This document shows positions 46,091 through 57,648 of a DNA stretch of 64,000 bases, in pieces. The notes under the pieces were generated by a model, which worked only from the letters and a program-made list of their open reading frames with translations, searched no databases and had not been told where the DNA came from. This DNA comes from Datisca glomerata (Eukaryota > Streptophyta > Magnoliopsida > Cucurbitales > Datiscaceae). The DNA is taken from NCBI GenBank assembly GCA_003255025.1, contig QANY01004819.1, positions 1,302,001 through 1,366,000 of the forward strand, read 5' to 3'. Within the stretch, counting starts at the first letter, position 1. Each line of letters starts with the position of its first letter. Made by a program: the position numbers and the translations under genes.

Positions 46091-46984
46091 TAAAAGAACA
46101 TAACGTGAACAGTCCCGATTTCTTGTTAACTGAAGGTCATGCTTAAGTTCATATTTTGCTTAATTACCACTTTAATGAATTGACCCCATAACTTGCCTAA
46201 TCCAACATATGACAATAATTAATCATATGATGCATACTGATACATATAACACAATCAAACATGATAATATACTAACGTAAAATCAGTCATACTAATAACT
46301 GAACAATAATCAATTACCAAAGTGTTAACCAAATATAATAATTATTAAACAGATAATAAATACATGATACGATTATAATATCATAATCACATCGTTATAT
46401 AAGTCAATTTACACAAACATATATATGAACGTAACATGCTTATAGACAATTAAAGCTGATGAGAATAATACATATTACATTTATCACACGTGGGTCACAT
46501 TACAATGTAATTTCACTTACTCAAGCATATATATTTATCACACATTGGTCATATTATGATATAAATTCACATAAACAAAGCATAAACATTTATAACAACG
46601 GGAGTCACACCAATATATAAGCCCACTTACCTGAAGCGGAAGAATGAACTAAACAATTAATGACCTAAAATCCAAAAAAATATAATCACTAAATTGTTTT
46701 GAAATAAAACAATATAAACACATTTTTAATATCATAAAATAAAAAATATAGATATAATTAAAAAGTGCAAAACGGTCAGAACGAGGTCAGAAAACAATAT
46801 ATCGAGTCCAGAGTGAAAAGATAAAGCTTCGAGTCAAATGGTTCAGACCGGGCTGGTTTGGACCAGTCCGGTTCGATTTTATCTGATGGATCAGTTCAGG
46901 TCGGTCCGAGTAAACTGAACCGGTTTGGTTCGTGATGAACCAGTTCAGGACAGAGCAACTGGGTGTAAGACCCAGTTGCAGAAC

Positions 46985-47760
46985 AGAAAGCACGAGAAAA
47001 CAGGGGGGAAAGAGAGAGAGAAAATGAAAAGGAGAGAGAAACAAATAGGGGAAGAAAAATAGTGAAGGAATCTGAGAGAGGAAGAGCGAGAGGGATGAAG
47101 AGAGAAGCAGAGAGAGACAAAGATAGAGAGAGAGAGAAACAGAGAGAGAGAAACAGAGGGCGAGAGAAAGGGAGACAGAGGGAAGGGAAAATGGGGCCTC
47201 AGTGATAAACCGTCGGTGATGGCAAAAGCAAAGGGGGAGAGAGAGAGAAATAAGAAAGATGCAGAGAGAGAGACACACAGAGAGAGAGAGAGAACGAGAA
47301 GGAGACAGAAACAGAGAGGGGAAGAAAAACAGTGAAGGAATCTGAGAGGGGAAGAGAGAGAGGGGTGTAGAGAGAAATGGAGAGACAGAGAGAAACAGAG
47401 GGCAAGAGAAAGGGAAATAGAGGGAAGGTGAAAGGGTGCCTCGGTGATAAACTACCGGTGATGGCAGAAGTAAAGGGAGAGAGAGAGAGAGAGAGAGAGA
47501 GATGAGAAGGAGAAAGAAACAGAGAGGAGAAGAAAAACAGAGAGGGAACCAAAGAGGGGAAGAGAGTGAGGGATAAAGAGAGAAGCAAACAGAGACAGAG
47601 AGAGAAGAGAAGAAGAAGAAAAGAAGAAAAAAAAACTTAGCAGTGATGGAATGTCGACGGCAATAGCAATGAGCAAAAAGAAAGAAGGAGAAGAAAACGC
47701 AGAGAAAGAGGGAGAACAGTTTCATTGAAGGGGGGCTGCGTGAGAGAGAGAGCTAGGAGA
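46985..47760. repeat. GA-rich tract inside the solo LTR, with an internal tandem duplication
   Basis: Almost pure purine on the + strand (GAGAGAGAAA and AGAGGGGAAG). Larger units repeat: GGAATCTGAGAG.GGAAGAG at 47068 and 47338, and CTCRGTGATAAACYRYCGGTGATGGCA at 47197 and 47440. The minus-strand reading is Ser/Leu repeats with no domain. Confidence 0.85.
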
Positions 47761-48215
47761 GAAGAAGAAGTTTTGGAATATATATTAGGTTAGGGCTAGC
47801 TTAGTGTGTATATGCATGTAGTGTGAGTGGGTTTCTAAATCATATACTAAAACACTTTTAAATTTTTTAAAAAAATCAATCTTTGAATGAATCTTATCTA
47901 ATTAAAAATAGTTTTACAAAAATACAAATAATCCATCTTTAAAATCAAGTTTTAAAATTACTTTATTTTTTAAATCAATTTTACAAAAATGTCCATTTAC
48001 GAAGGGTCGGGATATTACATATAGCTTCCACTTCCAGCAAATGAATATCCTTGCCACCAAAATTATTTTCATCACGGGCATTCTTGGTTCTTTTAGGCTT
48101 GGATGGTGTAGCAGATGTACTTGACACTAAGCTATCCATGCCATCTGATAAATATGTGCCATGTTTCTTAGACCACCAATTTTTATATCTCATTATAGCC
48201 CAATCATGTATCAAG

Positions 48216-50347
48216 TGTTGGGGGTTATGCCCTCAAAACATGTGTATTGACATTTTGATATGAAATTTAATGAGGAATACATTTTTCTTATCATTTTTCC
48301 TTTAAATTATTGTTGAATAATTTATATAAATATCTGAAAATTACATATTCATTAATGAGATTATGATCTTGTATTAGTACGAGAGGATTAAGATTATAGA
48401 TAATGAAAAAAATTGTCAGCAACATATTAAAGTATGAAATCTTTAATGAATGGTTGTTAGCACGGTTCACTAAGCATTATGAATATTTGTGATCTAGATC
48501 TGGATCATTGATGTGTATAGACATCTTAGTAAGGTACTTTTTATAATGAGATTATATATGACTGGACTGTTGTTCTTTATTAACGGGTCGTTTATCATAA
48601 AAATTAATACATATCAATTCGATTATCATATGCAGATAAGTCTGAATCCGGAGTAGTTATGAACTCTTATACATGCCTACTAGATCTTTTGATTCACTTG
48701 TTAAGGTTTGTTTGTAAAACAAGCTAGTGATTTTTGTTTTAGACATTCAGTAATGTGGATGGCTGTGAACATAATCTTGTAAGATTTGAAATCCAAATTT
48801 TTTTAACGGATCGTATATTGATTCTTTTAAGTGTTAATTCTGAATCTTAATAGTTATTAAGCTCGAATTTATAATAAGATTATAAATTAGTCATTCACTA
48901 GTAGATTAATGGTACTTAAAGGATCAAGACGTATTTAGAGGGGTAAAATGATAATTTTGACCAGCTCAAATTTACGAACCAATAATTGGAGGGCAGAACT
49001 ACATGAAATGATTATATTAGTCGACTAAATGAGAATACTCTGTAATACATTCTATATCATTATGATTCAATTCCATATTTATAGTAGAATAATAATGAAA
49101 TTAATCAATAAGATTATTTAATTAAAGAGTTTAATTAATAATCTTATTTATTGGAGTTTAGGATTATAGGTCCATGATCCCTAAGTCACATATGTACTAC
49201 GCCGACTAGGGTATGAATATTTGAGGAGATGAGAAAATGACTTGTAAAATAAAATTTAATTCTCGAACTAGTACATAACTATGTGTGATTAATTAATTAA
49301 GAATTAATTAATTAAATTATTTATATATATATTGGAAATTATAAATAAATAATTATTAATTATTTTTTTAATTATTGATAAGTGAGACAGAATATCTAAT
49401 GTTTGAAATTAGATAATCATATTATTATTAGATAATAATTTGAATCAACTAAATCTGTTATTTTTTAAATAACATATAAGTTAGTTGATAGAGATAAACA
49501 GATATGTTAATTTTGAATTAACTGATATCTAGATATTTATTTGATTAAAATAAATATTTAATTCATCGTAATTATCACGTGTCAATCATTGATTAGGTAT
49601 TAGAGATTGACATGGATTACTGTAGTGCCACGTGGCACTACAGTAGTGAGGTACTATGCCTCATAGCATTAGTGCAGTGCCGTGTGGCACTGTAGTTGTG
49701 CACAGTTACAGTGGGTCCCAGTGTAATTGGTAATTTTATGATTAAATATTATTTCAGTTTATTATTATAATGGCATATGTTGATGAATTAGTTCATAGTT
49801 CATAAAAAATTGAATTGAGAGCACAGTTGGTGTCAGAATGATTATTCTTTATGATTAATAGTTAATTAAAACTCTGAAAGAATAATCGTCGCATTCTTTT
49901 AGAGAATCATCTTACTAAAGTCATTCTCAGAAAATCTCTAGATCTCTGTGTTAAGTACATCTAGAGACTGAAAAAGTGTCTTGTAATATTCTACATGTCC
50001 ACACACGTCCTAGTATATTGAGGATCGACTTGAAAGATTTTGGTGTGGATCTGGAAGTCTACTGATCGTTCGAATGCTTTCGTGCGACAGAGGATCAATC
50101 AGTTTTGTAAGGACGTTTGATATAAACTACAAGAGGTATATGATTCCTAATCTTGTATGTTGTAGATTTAATGTATAAATAAATATTTGAATCATGACTG
50201 ATTGAAAAAGAGTTTTCAATAAAAAGTTTTTTTATTTGGTTATTGTTGTATTGCTCAAGTTTTGTTTTATTAAAATATTTTATCTGTATTAAAAGTTTAT
50301 TTTTTTAAATGGCCTAAAGCCACACGCTTCCGCCGCGACAACCAACA
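48216..50347 (+). repeat. Copia-B 5' LTR
   Basis: 2,132 bp from TGTTGGGGG to CAACCAACA, the same family as the Copia-A LTRs in reverse. A perfect 20-bp palindrome GTAGTGCCACGTGGCACTAC, with a CACGTG G-box core, lies at 49622-49641. LTR differences from the 3' LTR are numerous, so the insertion is not recent. Confidence 0.93.
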
Positions 50348-50349
50348 AC

Positions 50350-50363
50350 GGGTATCAGAGCGG
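50350..50363 (+). promoter_or_regulatory. Primer-binding site of Copia-B
   Basis: GGGTATCAGAGCGG just after the LTR matches TGGTATCAGAGC except at the first base; complementary to initiator tRNA-Met. Confidence 0.8.
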
Positions 50364-51659
50364 TCTTTATATATTTATATCTTAAATGATGTGTGGATTT
50401 TCTTGCATTATTCATATAATATGATATATGTATGAATGGATGGTTATGTTTTTTGAATGTATGAAAACTAATGAATCGTTAATTATATGGTGATTATTGG
50501 ATTAGGCTTTGTTCATTTAATTTTTCTTAGATCTTATGTAAGCAGTTTTGAGCATAGAAATACTCAAGGGTTGTATTTAGAAATACTCAATAGTCACTCA
50601 GTCCATTATTATTTTATTTAATTGTTAAATAATTATTTAATTATTATGTTTGATAACATGTCCATGCACTAGCCGATCACATGCCATACATGAAAATCTC
50701 ACACACTTTTATTTGATCATGTATCTCATCTGTAGAAACATGATTTATTAAGATTTTCCTATATGTTTATATGTATTGTTTTAGAAAATCAATTACATGT
50801 AAACTGCTAGGTTTTTAATTAGTTAAATCTTGATAATCACACCACACTATGGGCTATAGGAACATTTCAGATAACTGACTTTAGTAAAAGATTTTTATTA
50901 GAGTTTGATGAATATAATTAATGAGTTAATCTAAATTCACATAATTATAATTTGGGTGCTTTAGAAGTTTAAAATGAATTTAGACCAATGAGATTGGCAG
51001 AACTGACTATTAAATATTCATAGGGTTATTACTTTAACCAGTGATTAATTTAAAATTAATTGATTAGCTAAAATTAAAATACATAATCATAAATTAGTGA
51101 GTGGGAGAATGTTGACATGTCAATGTACGTTATGGTCTCCATCATTAATATAACACGGTGAGGTGCAGTAAGGGTCTCGAGACGACTTTGTTTTCATTCT
51201 CCTAAGGAATATTTAGAGCTGTACAAATATCAATGTTGGACTTCTTAAGAAGATAGGAGGAAGTGATGTAGTTTAGTTTTGACCGACCCTAAGGCGGCAT
51301 ATTCTAAATGAAGTCACGAAATCTGAAATGATGGGTTAAACCCACAAAGTCACTATATTAAGCTTTCATATGGATAGTTGTGACTTGACCGAACAAGCGA
51401 TACCATATTGTTAAAAGAGAAAATATGAGATATTTTAAGTTTTAATTAGTAAGGATGAGAATGTCTCATAAACAATCTGAGGTTAATATGACCAACCCTA
51501 AGGCAACACATTTATCATTGTGTTGTTTTATCGTGATTAGTAATTATTAAATTTGTGTATTTATTATGTTGCATTCATGCATCATGTTTACTTTTCGAAT
51601 TCTAGATACTTATCAATTATATTAAATCTTGTATGTTTTAAATTTTAGTTATCATTATT
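50364..51659 (+). other. Copia-B untranslated leader
   Basis: About 1.3 kb between primer site and gag start without coding sequence. It contains sequence shared, inverted, with 31.5-33.4 kb of Copia-A, for example TTTTGACCGACCCTAAGGCGG near 51280. Confidence 0.6.
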
Positions 51660-52238
51660 ATGTCTACCATGAGCAACCCTATTACTGTTTTACTCACTCT
51701 TGAGAAATTGAATGGTGATAATTTCATACGTTGGAAATCAAATATGAACTTAATGTTGATTTGTGAGAACCATAAGTTCGTCCTTTTTAAAGAATGTCCT
51801 GAGGAGCTCACTGCTAATGCCCTTAAGAATGTTAGGGACAAATATGATGTTTGGATCATATCAAATAACAAGGCGAAGTGCTACATGCTTGTGAGCATGA
51901 ACGATGTTCTAAAAACCAAGCATGAAAGCACGGAGACTGCCTATGAGATTATGGAATTTTTACAGGCGATGATTGGGCAGCAGTCTGACCAAAGTCAACA
52001 TGAGGCCACTAGGAGATATATGATGACTAAGATGAGAAATGATACTTCTGTGCGAGAACATGTTTTGAACATTATCAACATAATGCACGAGGCAGAAGTA
52101 CCTGGGGAGACCATTGATGAGCGGACTCAAGTTAGCATTATACTTGAGTCGCTCACACCAGTTTCTTTTACGTTCACGACCAACTATGTTATGAACAAGT
52201 TACAATTCAACATGACTCAATTGTTGAATAAACTGTAA
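51660..52238 (+). CDS. Copia-B gag (open reading frame intact)
   Basis: 192 codons from ATG at 51660. LEKLNGDNFIRWKSNMNLML, VRDKYDVWIISNNKAKCYML, TAYEIMEFLQAM and VREHVLNIINIMHEAEVP are the copia gag capsid region, which assembles the particle around the RNA. The frame closes with a stop after LLNKL, before the zinc knuckle, whereas family members continue into pol. In the following segment the knuckle is damaged (KCFHAG where Copia-A keeps CFHCG). So this is an open but probably non-functional gag fragment, not evidence of an active element. Confidence 0.8.
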   Translation: MSTMSNPITVLLTLEKLNGDNFIRWKSNMNLMLICENHKFVLFKECPEELTANALKNVRDKYDVWIISNNKAKCYMLVSMNDVLKTKHESTETAYEIMEFLQAMIGQQSDQSQHEATRRYMMTKMRNDTSVREHVLNIINIMHEAEVPGETIDERTQVSIILESLTPVSFTFTTNYVMNKLQFNMTQLLNKL

Positions 52239-52289
52239 ACTTTTGAGTCACTCGACCTTAGAATGATAAAAAAGGGTGAGGCAAATGTT

Positions 52290-55200
52290 ATTGAGCAAAA
52301 AGCATTCTTCCAATATTGTTAATAACAAGAAAAGGAATAAGAACAATGGTAAGGACAAGAGTAAGAACAAAAGAGAAAAGAAAGCCAAGACATCATCGAA
52401 AGTCAAGAAGAACAAGAACGACAACAAGCCCAAGGGAAAATGTTTTCACGCAGGGTTAAAGGTTATTGGAAGAGAAACTGCAACAAGTATCTCTTTGAGC
52501 TGAAAAAGAAAAGTAAATATGATTTACTTGCATTTGAAGCTTGCCTAGTGGAATACGATTTGTCATCCTGGATACTTGATTCAGGAGTCACTAACCATGT
52601 AAGTTCTTTTTTGCATATGCTTGATTCGTCAAGGGAGCTGGCTGATGGCAAGGTCATTTTGAGAGTTGGCAGTGGTGCTCTCGTGTCAGCTAAAGCATTA
52701 GGGTCCGTTTATTTTTTTATATAGTTAGTTAGTTTTGAACAATATATATTATATTCCTTGGTTTTTTGAGAAATTTTATTTCTCTTTCATTTTTGCAAGA
52801 ACATTTATTCGAAGTTTCTTTTATTAATAAAGAGTTTATTATTTCTAATAATGGATTCGATATTTGTCATGATAAAATTATAGACGGATTTTATATGTTT
52901 AAACTGACTGAACGCGCGTTAAATAATTCTGAATTAATTAAAGTAGCAAAACTTAAAAGTAACAAACGACAAAGAGTTTATCATGATGATGATAGCACAT
53001 ATATTTTGCATCTTAGGTTGGGACATTAATCTAAATAGGTTAAACAGGTTATCAAAGCATGGTACTTTAAGAGAACTAAAAGTTGGAACTTTTCCTGTTT
53101 GAGAATCTTGTCTAGAGGGTAAAATAACCAAGAGACATTTCTCTAGAAAGGGCCAAAGAGCCAAGGAACCACTTGAGCTAGTACATAGTGATGTCTGTGG
53201 ATTGATCAATGTAGAAGCTAGAGGTGGGTATGAGTATATCGTCACTTTTATTGACGATTACTCAAGATATGGTTATACTTACCTAATACAAAGAAAGTCT
53301 AAAACTTTTGAAAAGTTTAAAGACTTCAAAACTGAAGCTAAAAAGCAATTATGTAAATCCAGATAGAGGAGGTGAATACTTGGATTTAGAATTCAATGAT
53401 TACTTGCTGGAGTGTGGGATCCTATCCATACTCACAACACCTGGAACGCCACAACAGAATGGTGTCTCAAAAAGGAGAAACTATACCTTATTAGATATGG
53501 TTAAGTCGATGTTAAGTTACTCATCACTACGACTTACAATATGGGGATATGCATTACACATGGCTACATACATTTTGAATGTAGTACCTTTTAAGTCTGT
53601 AAGCAAGACATCTTTAGAGTTATGGAATGACTCTAAACCTAGTTTGCGCAATTTCTGTATATGGGGTGTTCAGCTCACGTTCTTAAATCTAGGGCTAGAA
53701 AGTTAGACTCAAGGTCTGAAATATGCATATTCGTTGGCTATGCTCCAGAGACTAGATGTGGGTACTTTCATAGTCACAAGGATCAAAAGGTGTTTGTATC
53801 GACAAATGCCACCTTCCTTAAACACGACTATATGAAAAACTACAAACTTCGAAGCAAACTAGTTCTCAAGGAATTAGTGACTGATGAGATCAAACCACCT
53901 TCAATTTCTACTGATAAACGACCAATCATAGAAATCAAAGTTCCTGCAAAGGAAACCCCGGTGCAACGTCGTAGTGGGAGGGTTGTGAGACAACCAGTTC
54001 ACTACGAACTAGAGGCACATGTCCTAGTGCCATACACTGATAAGGACGATCCATTATCTTATGAAGAAGCAATGGATGATCATAAAAATGAGAAATGGCA
54101 AGATGCCATGAACCATGAAATGGAATCTATGTATTTTCATTTCGTCTAAGAACTTATAAATCCACCTGAAGATGTCAGGCCCATTGGATGTAAATGGATC
54201 TTCAAGAAGAAAAGAGATGCATATGGGAAAGTAGAGACTTTCAAGGCACGGTTAGTAGCCAATGGTCATACACAAAGGGAATGAGTCAATTATGAAGAGA
54301 CATTCTCCCATGTGGTCATGCTAAAATCCATTCGCATCATTTTGTTCATAGCCATTAGTTTTGACTATGAGATATGGAAAATGGACATCAAGACAACTTT
54401 CTGAACGGCTCTCTTGGAGAAAGCATATATATGATAAAACCAGAAAGGTTTGTACAAAAGGGGCAAGATCAGAAAGTATGTAAGTTGCTTAAATCCATTT
54501 ATGAATTAAAGCATGCATCTAGATTTTGGAATATTACCTTTGATGAGATTATAAAGTCGTATGGCTTCAAGCAAAATGTTGACAAAGTCTATGTTTATAA
54601 ATACATCAAAGATAAGATATGTTGATGATATTTTACGCATTGAGAATGATGTAGAAACTATGTCAAAAGTAAATAAGTGGTTAGTTGAGAAATTCCAAAT
54701 GAAATATTTGGGAGAAGCGAGTTATGTTATGGGCATCCAAATCCTAAGGGATAGAAATAAAAATCTCTTAGCCCTTTCTCAAGCATTTTATATTGATAAG
54801 CTGCTTGAGAGATTCTCTATGGAGAATTTCAAGAAATGTCAACTACCGACCAGACATTAAATTGTCCTCTCCAATGAACAATGTCCTAAGATACCTATAG
54901 AGGAAGAGGTTATGAGAAAGGTTTCCCATGGTTCAGCAATTGAAAGTCTCATGTATGACATGTTATGTACGAGATCAGACATCTATTATGTAGTGGGAAT
55001 TGTCAGTCGTTATCAATCGAATCTAGTTTGGAACACTGGATTATAGTAAAGCATATTCTCAAGTATCTTAGGATAACGAGAAACTATATGCTTGTTTATT
55101 CAGGTGGAGACCTGAACCCCACTGGATATACTAATTCTGACTTTCAATCAGACAGAGACAGTTGAAAGTCAACATTTCTGCATCAGTATTCACCTTAGGT

Positions 55201-55369
55201 GAAGGAGCTGTAGTCTGGATATATATTAAACAATCCAGCATTGCAGATTCCACTATGGAAACCGAATATATAGTGCTTTGTGAAGCTGCGAAAGAAGCGG
55301 TATGGCTCAAAAAGTTCATAGGACGTGGAGTTAAAATATCAAAGAAAGGGGAAAAGATGATCAAGTTGT
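52290..55369 (+). pseudogene. Copia-B pol, broken
   Basis: Order: lysine-rich linker (52290-52450); protease WILDSGVTNHV (52565, usual DSGA now DSGV); integrase (52990-53700) with LRLGH and FIDDYSRYGYTYL. A short deletion sits at 53352-53362 before DRGGEYLDL. NGVSKRRNYTLL follows, where relatives have GVAERRN, so the third acidic residue is Lys. Then come SLELWNDSKPSL, LVFVGY-like IFVGYAPETRCGYFHSH (53725) and a linker. RT follows with DVRPIGCKWIFKKKRDAYGK (54165) and RYVDDILRIEND (54615, a deletion just before YVDD). RNase H (STMETEYIVLCEAAKEAVWL, 55250-55310) is cut off at about 55369. Frameshifts and stops throughout; dead. Confidence 0.9.
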
Positions 55370-55427
55370 TGTGGGGTTCAAACATAAGGGTTTCTCAACC
55401 ATTTACGAAGTACCAGCGGTACTTTTT

Positions 55428-55525
55428 GCTCTGCTTAGCCCTAACCCCTTCTGGTATTTTAGTAATAGGTTCTACAGGATCGGGTCAATCCTATTTATGT
55501 GATTGCCTCACTATTACCAACAGTA
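55428..55525 (+). pseudogene. ycf2: Plastid ycf2-like fragment in filler DNA
   Basis: One frame reads LALTPSGILVIGSTGSGQSY. Plastid Ycf2 has the nucleotide-binding (Walker A) segment [21 protein letters not shown] followed by L. The DNA itself also looks like the plastid gene as I remember it (TTAGCCCTA.C.CCTTCT, GGTATTTTAGT.ATAGGTTCTA). The piece is short and diverged, and the surrounding 55375-55695 is not Copia sequence. I read it as an old nuclear plastid-DNA insertion joined into a deletion in Copia-B. The assignment is from memory and the fragment is small. Confidence 0.55.
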
Positions 55526-55694
55526 CTTTTTGTATTTGTTTTTTCTCGTGGAGGAGGATGAATCAATCATTCATCACTAGGGGAGATTTATTCAAATGTA
55601 TAAATTAAGAGTATCGTTAACCTAATATCTAACGGGTCATAATTTCAATTTCCAGAGATAGGCATTGTGCTTAGGCAGCCTTTTATATTTAGTT

Positions 55695-57648
55695 TTACAT
55701 ATGTTTGATCAGTCTGAATCCTGAAAAGTCATGAACTCCTATACATGTTTACTCGATCTTTTGATTCACTCATTAAGGTTTGTTCATAAAACAAGCTAGT
55801 GACTTTTGTTTTGGAGATCCAGTGATGTGGAAGGATGGGAACATGATCATGCAAGATTTCTAAGTTTTCCTAACGCATCGTATATTAGTTCTCTTAAGTG
55901 TTTATTCTGAAATTAAATGGTTATTGAGCTCAAATTTATAATAAGATTATAAATTAGACATTCACTAGTGGATTAATGGTACTTAAAGATCAAGGGGTAT
56001 TTAGAGGGGTAAAATGGTAATTTTGAACAGCTCTAATTTACGAATCAATAATTGGAGAGTAGAACTACAAAAAATTATTATATCAGTGAATTACATGAGA
56101 ATATTTTGTAAATACATTCTATAATCACTAAGAGTTCAATTCCATATTTATAGTGCAGTAATAATGAAATTAATAAATAAAATTATTTAATAAAAAAGTT
56201 TAATTAATAATCTGATTTATTGGAGCTTAGGATTTTAGGTCAATGGTCTCTAAGTCACCTCTGTACTACGCAATTTAGGGTGTAAATATTTCAGGACATA
56301 AGAAAAGGACTGACTTGCAAAATGAATTTTAATTCTGAGGCATTTACATAATTACATATGACTACCTCACGGCACCGCTATAGTGTCGTGTGGTACTACA
56401 GTGTTGCACCCCCGCTACTGCAGTCCACGCTAATCTCTGATACCCTATTACTGCTTGACACGTGGCAATCACTGCGAGTAAAATATTTATTTTAATCAGA
56501 TAAATATCTAGATATCAGTTAATTCAAAATTAACATAACTAATTATCTCTATCAACTAACTTTTTTTTCAAAGAATACTTATATATAAATAACTATCGAT
56601 AAGTGAGTCAGAATATCTAATTTGTGAAATTAGATAATTAGACTAATAGATAATAATTTGAATCAACTAAATCTGTTATTTGTGAAATAACAGATAAGTT
56701 AGTTGATAGGGATAATTAGATATGTTAATTTTGAATTAATCGATATCTAAATATTTATTTTATTAAAATAAATAATTTACTCACAGTGATTGCCACGTGT
56801 CAATCACTAATTAGGTATTAGAGATTGACATGGACTACAGTAGTGGGGGTGCAACACTATAGTGCTGCACGGCACTATAGTGGTGCCGTGAGGCACTGTG
56901 CTACCTCACGGCACACTGCAGTGCTGTGTGGCACTGAGTTGTGCACATTTGCAGTGTGTCCTACTTCAATTGGTAATTTTATAATTAAATTTTGTTTCAG
57001 TTTATCCCTGAAAAATATGATACGTCATTATCTAGAAAATATAAAGATATTATTTTAATGGCCTCTCTTGATGAATTAGTTCATCAGTTCATAAAAAAAA
57101 TCAAATTGAGAACACAGTTGGTGTTAGAGTGACTTTTCTCTATGATTAATAGTTAATCAAAACTCCGAAAGAATAATCATCTCGTTCTTTTAGAATATCG
57201 TCTCACTAAAATCCTTCTAAAAAATCTCTTGATCTCATATGTTGAGTACATCTAAAGACCGAAAAAGTGTCTTTTAATATTCTATCTGCTCACACACGTC
57301 CTAGTGCGTTGATGACTGACTTAGAAGATCTTGGTCTGAATCTCAGATTCTACTGATCCTTGGAACGGTTTCGTAGGACGGAGGATCGTTTGATTTTGCA
57401 AGGACTTTTGATATAGACTACAAGAGGTATAAGATTTCTAACCTTGTATGTTGTAGATTTAATATATAATTATATAATGGATCATGACTAATTGAAAAAG
57501 AGTTTTTAATAAAAAGTCTTTTTATTTGGTTATCGTAGCATTGCGCAAGTTTTATTTTATTAAAAGATTTGATCTTTATTAAAATATTAATTTTTTAAAT
57601 GGCCTCGAGACACACGCTTCTACCGCGCACGTGCCGCGACCACCAACA
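55695..57648 (+). repeat. Copia-B 3' LTR, 5'-truncated
   Basis: Aligns with the 5' LTR from about 48622 (CAGTCTGAATCC..) to the end CCACCAACA. The first roughly 400 bp are missing. It differs from the 5' LTR by a 197-bp inverted duplication at 56365-56893. Confidence 0.88.
56365..56893. repeat. 197-bp inverted repeat in the Copia-B 3' LTR
   Basis: The left arm 56365-56561 (CCTCACGGCACC ... ATCAACTAACT) is the reverse complement of the right arm 56697-56893 (AGTTAGTTGAT ... GGTGCCGTGAGG), with some mismatches and a loop of about 135 bp. The 5' LTR has only the right-arm orientation at the matching place. Confidence 0.85.

Larger units (their letters stand above)
45104..48019. mobile_element. 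Solo LTR of a gypsy element, 2.9 kb
   Basis: Begins TGTAACACCCCGATCCC and ends GGGTCGGGATATTACA, the TG..CA termini seen in large chromovirus-like gypsy LTRs. It is flanked by perfect 5-bp duplications TATAG (45099-45103 and 48020-48024). No gag, pol or second LTR lies inside, so it is a solo LTR left by recombination between the two LTRs of an element. It splits the antisense PMD gene. The minus strand reading TGTAATATCCCGACCC is probably the sense orientation, which I cannot prove. Confidence 0.9.
48216..57648 (+). mobile_element. Copia-B: Ty1/copia retrotransposon in the antisense PMD gene
   Basis: Starts TGTTGGGGGTTATGCCC and ends GACCACCAACA. The flanks are TCAAG (48211-48215) and TCAAG (57649-57653), a perfect 5-bp duplication. 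The 5' LTR is 48216-50347, gag-pol is on the + strand, and the 3' LTR survives from about 55695. The last part of RNase H, the polypurine tract and the first 400 or so bp of the 3' LTR are missing, replaced by about 300 bp of other DNA at 55375-55695. Same family as Copia-A. Confidence 0.95.

Noticed and set aside
46787..47725. 312-codon minus-strand open frame, Ser/Leu-rich
   Set aside because: It is the reading of a GA/CT-rich tract inside a solo LTR and shows no domain or natural protein composition.
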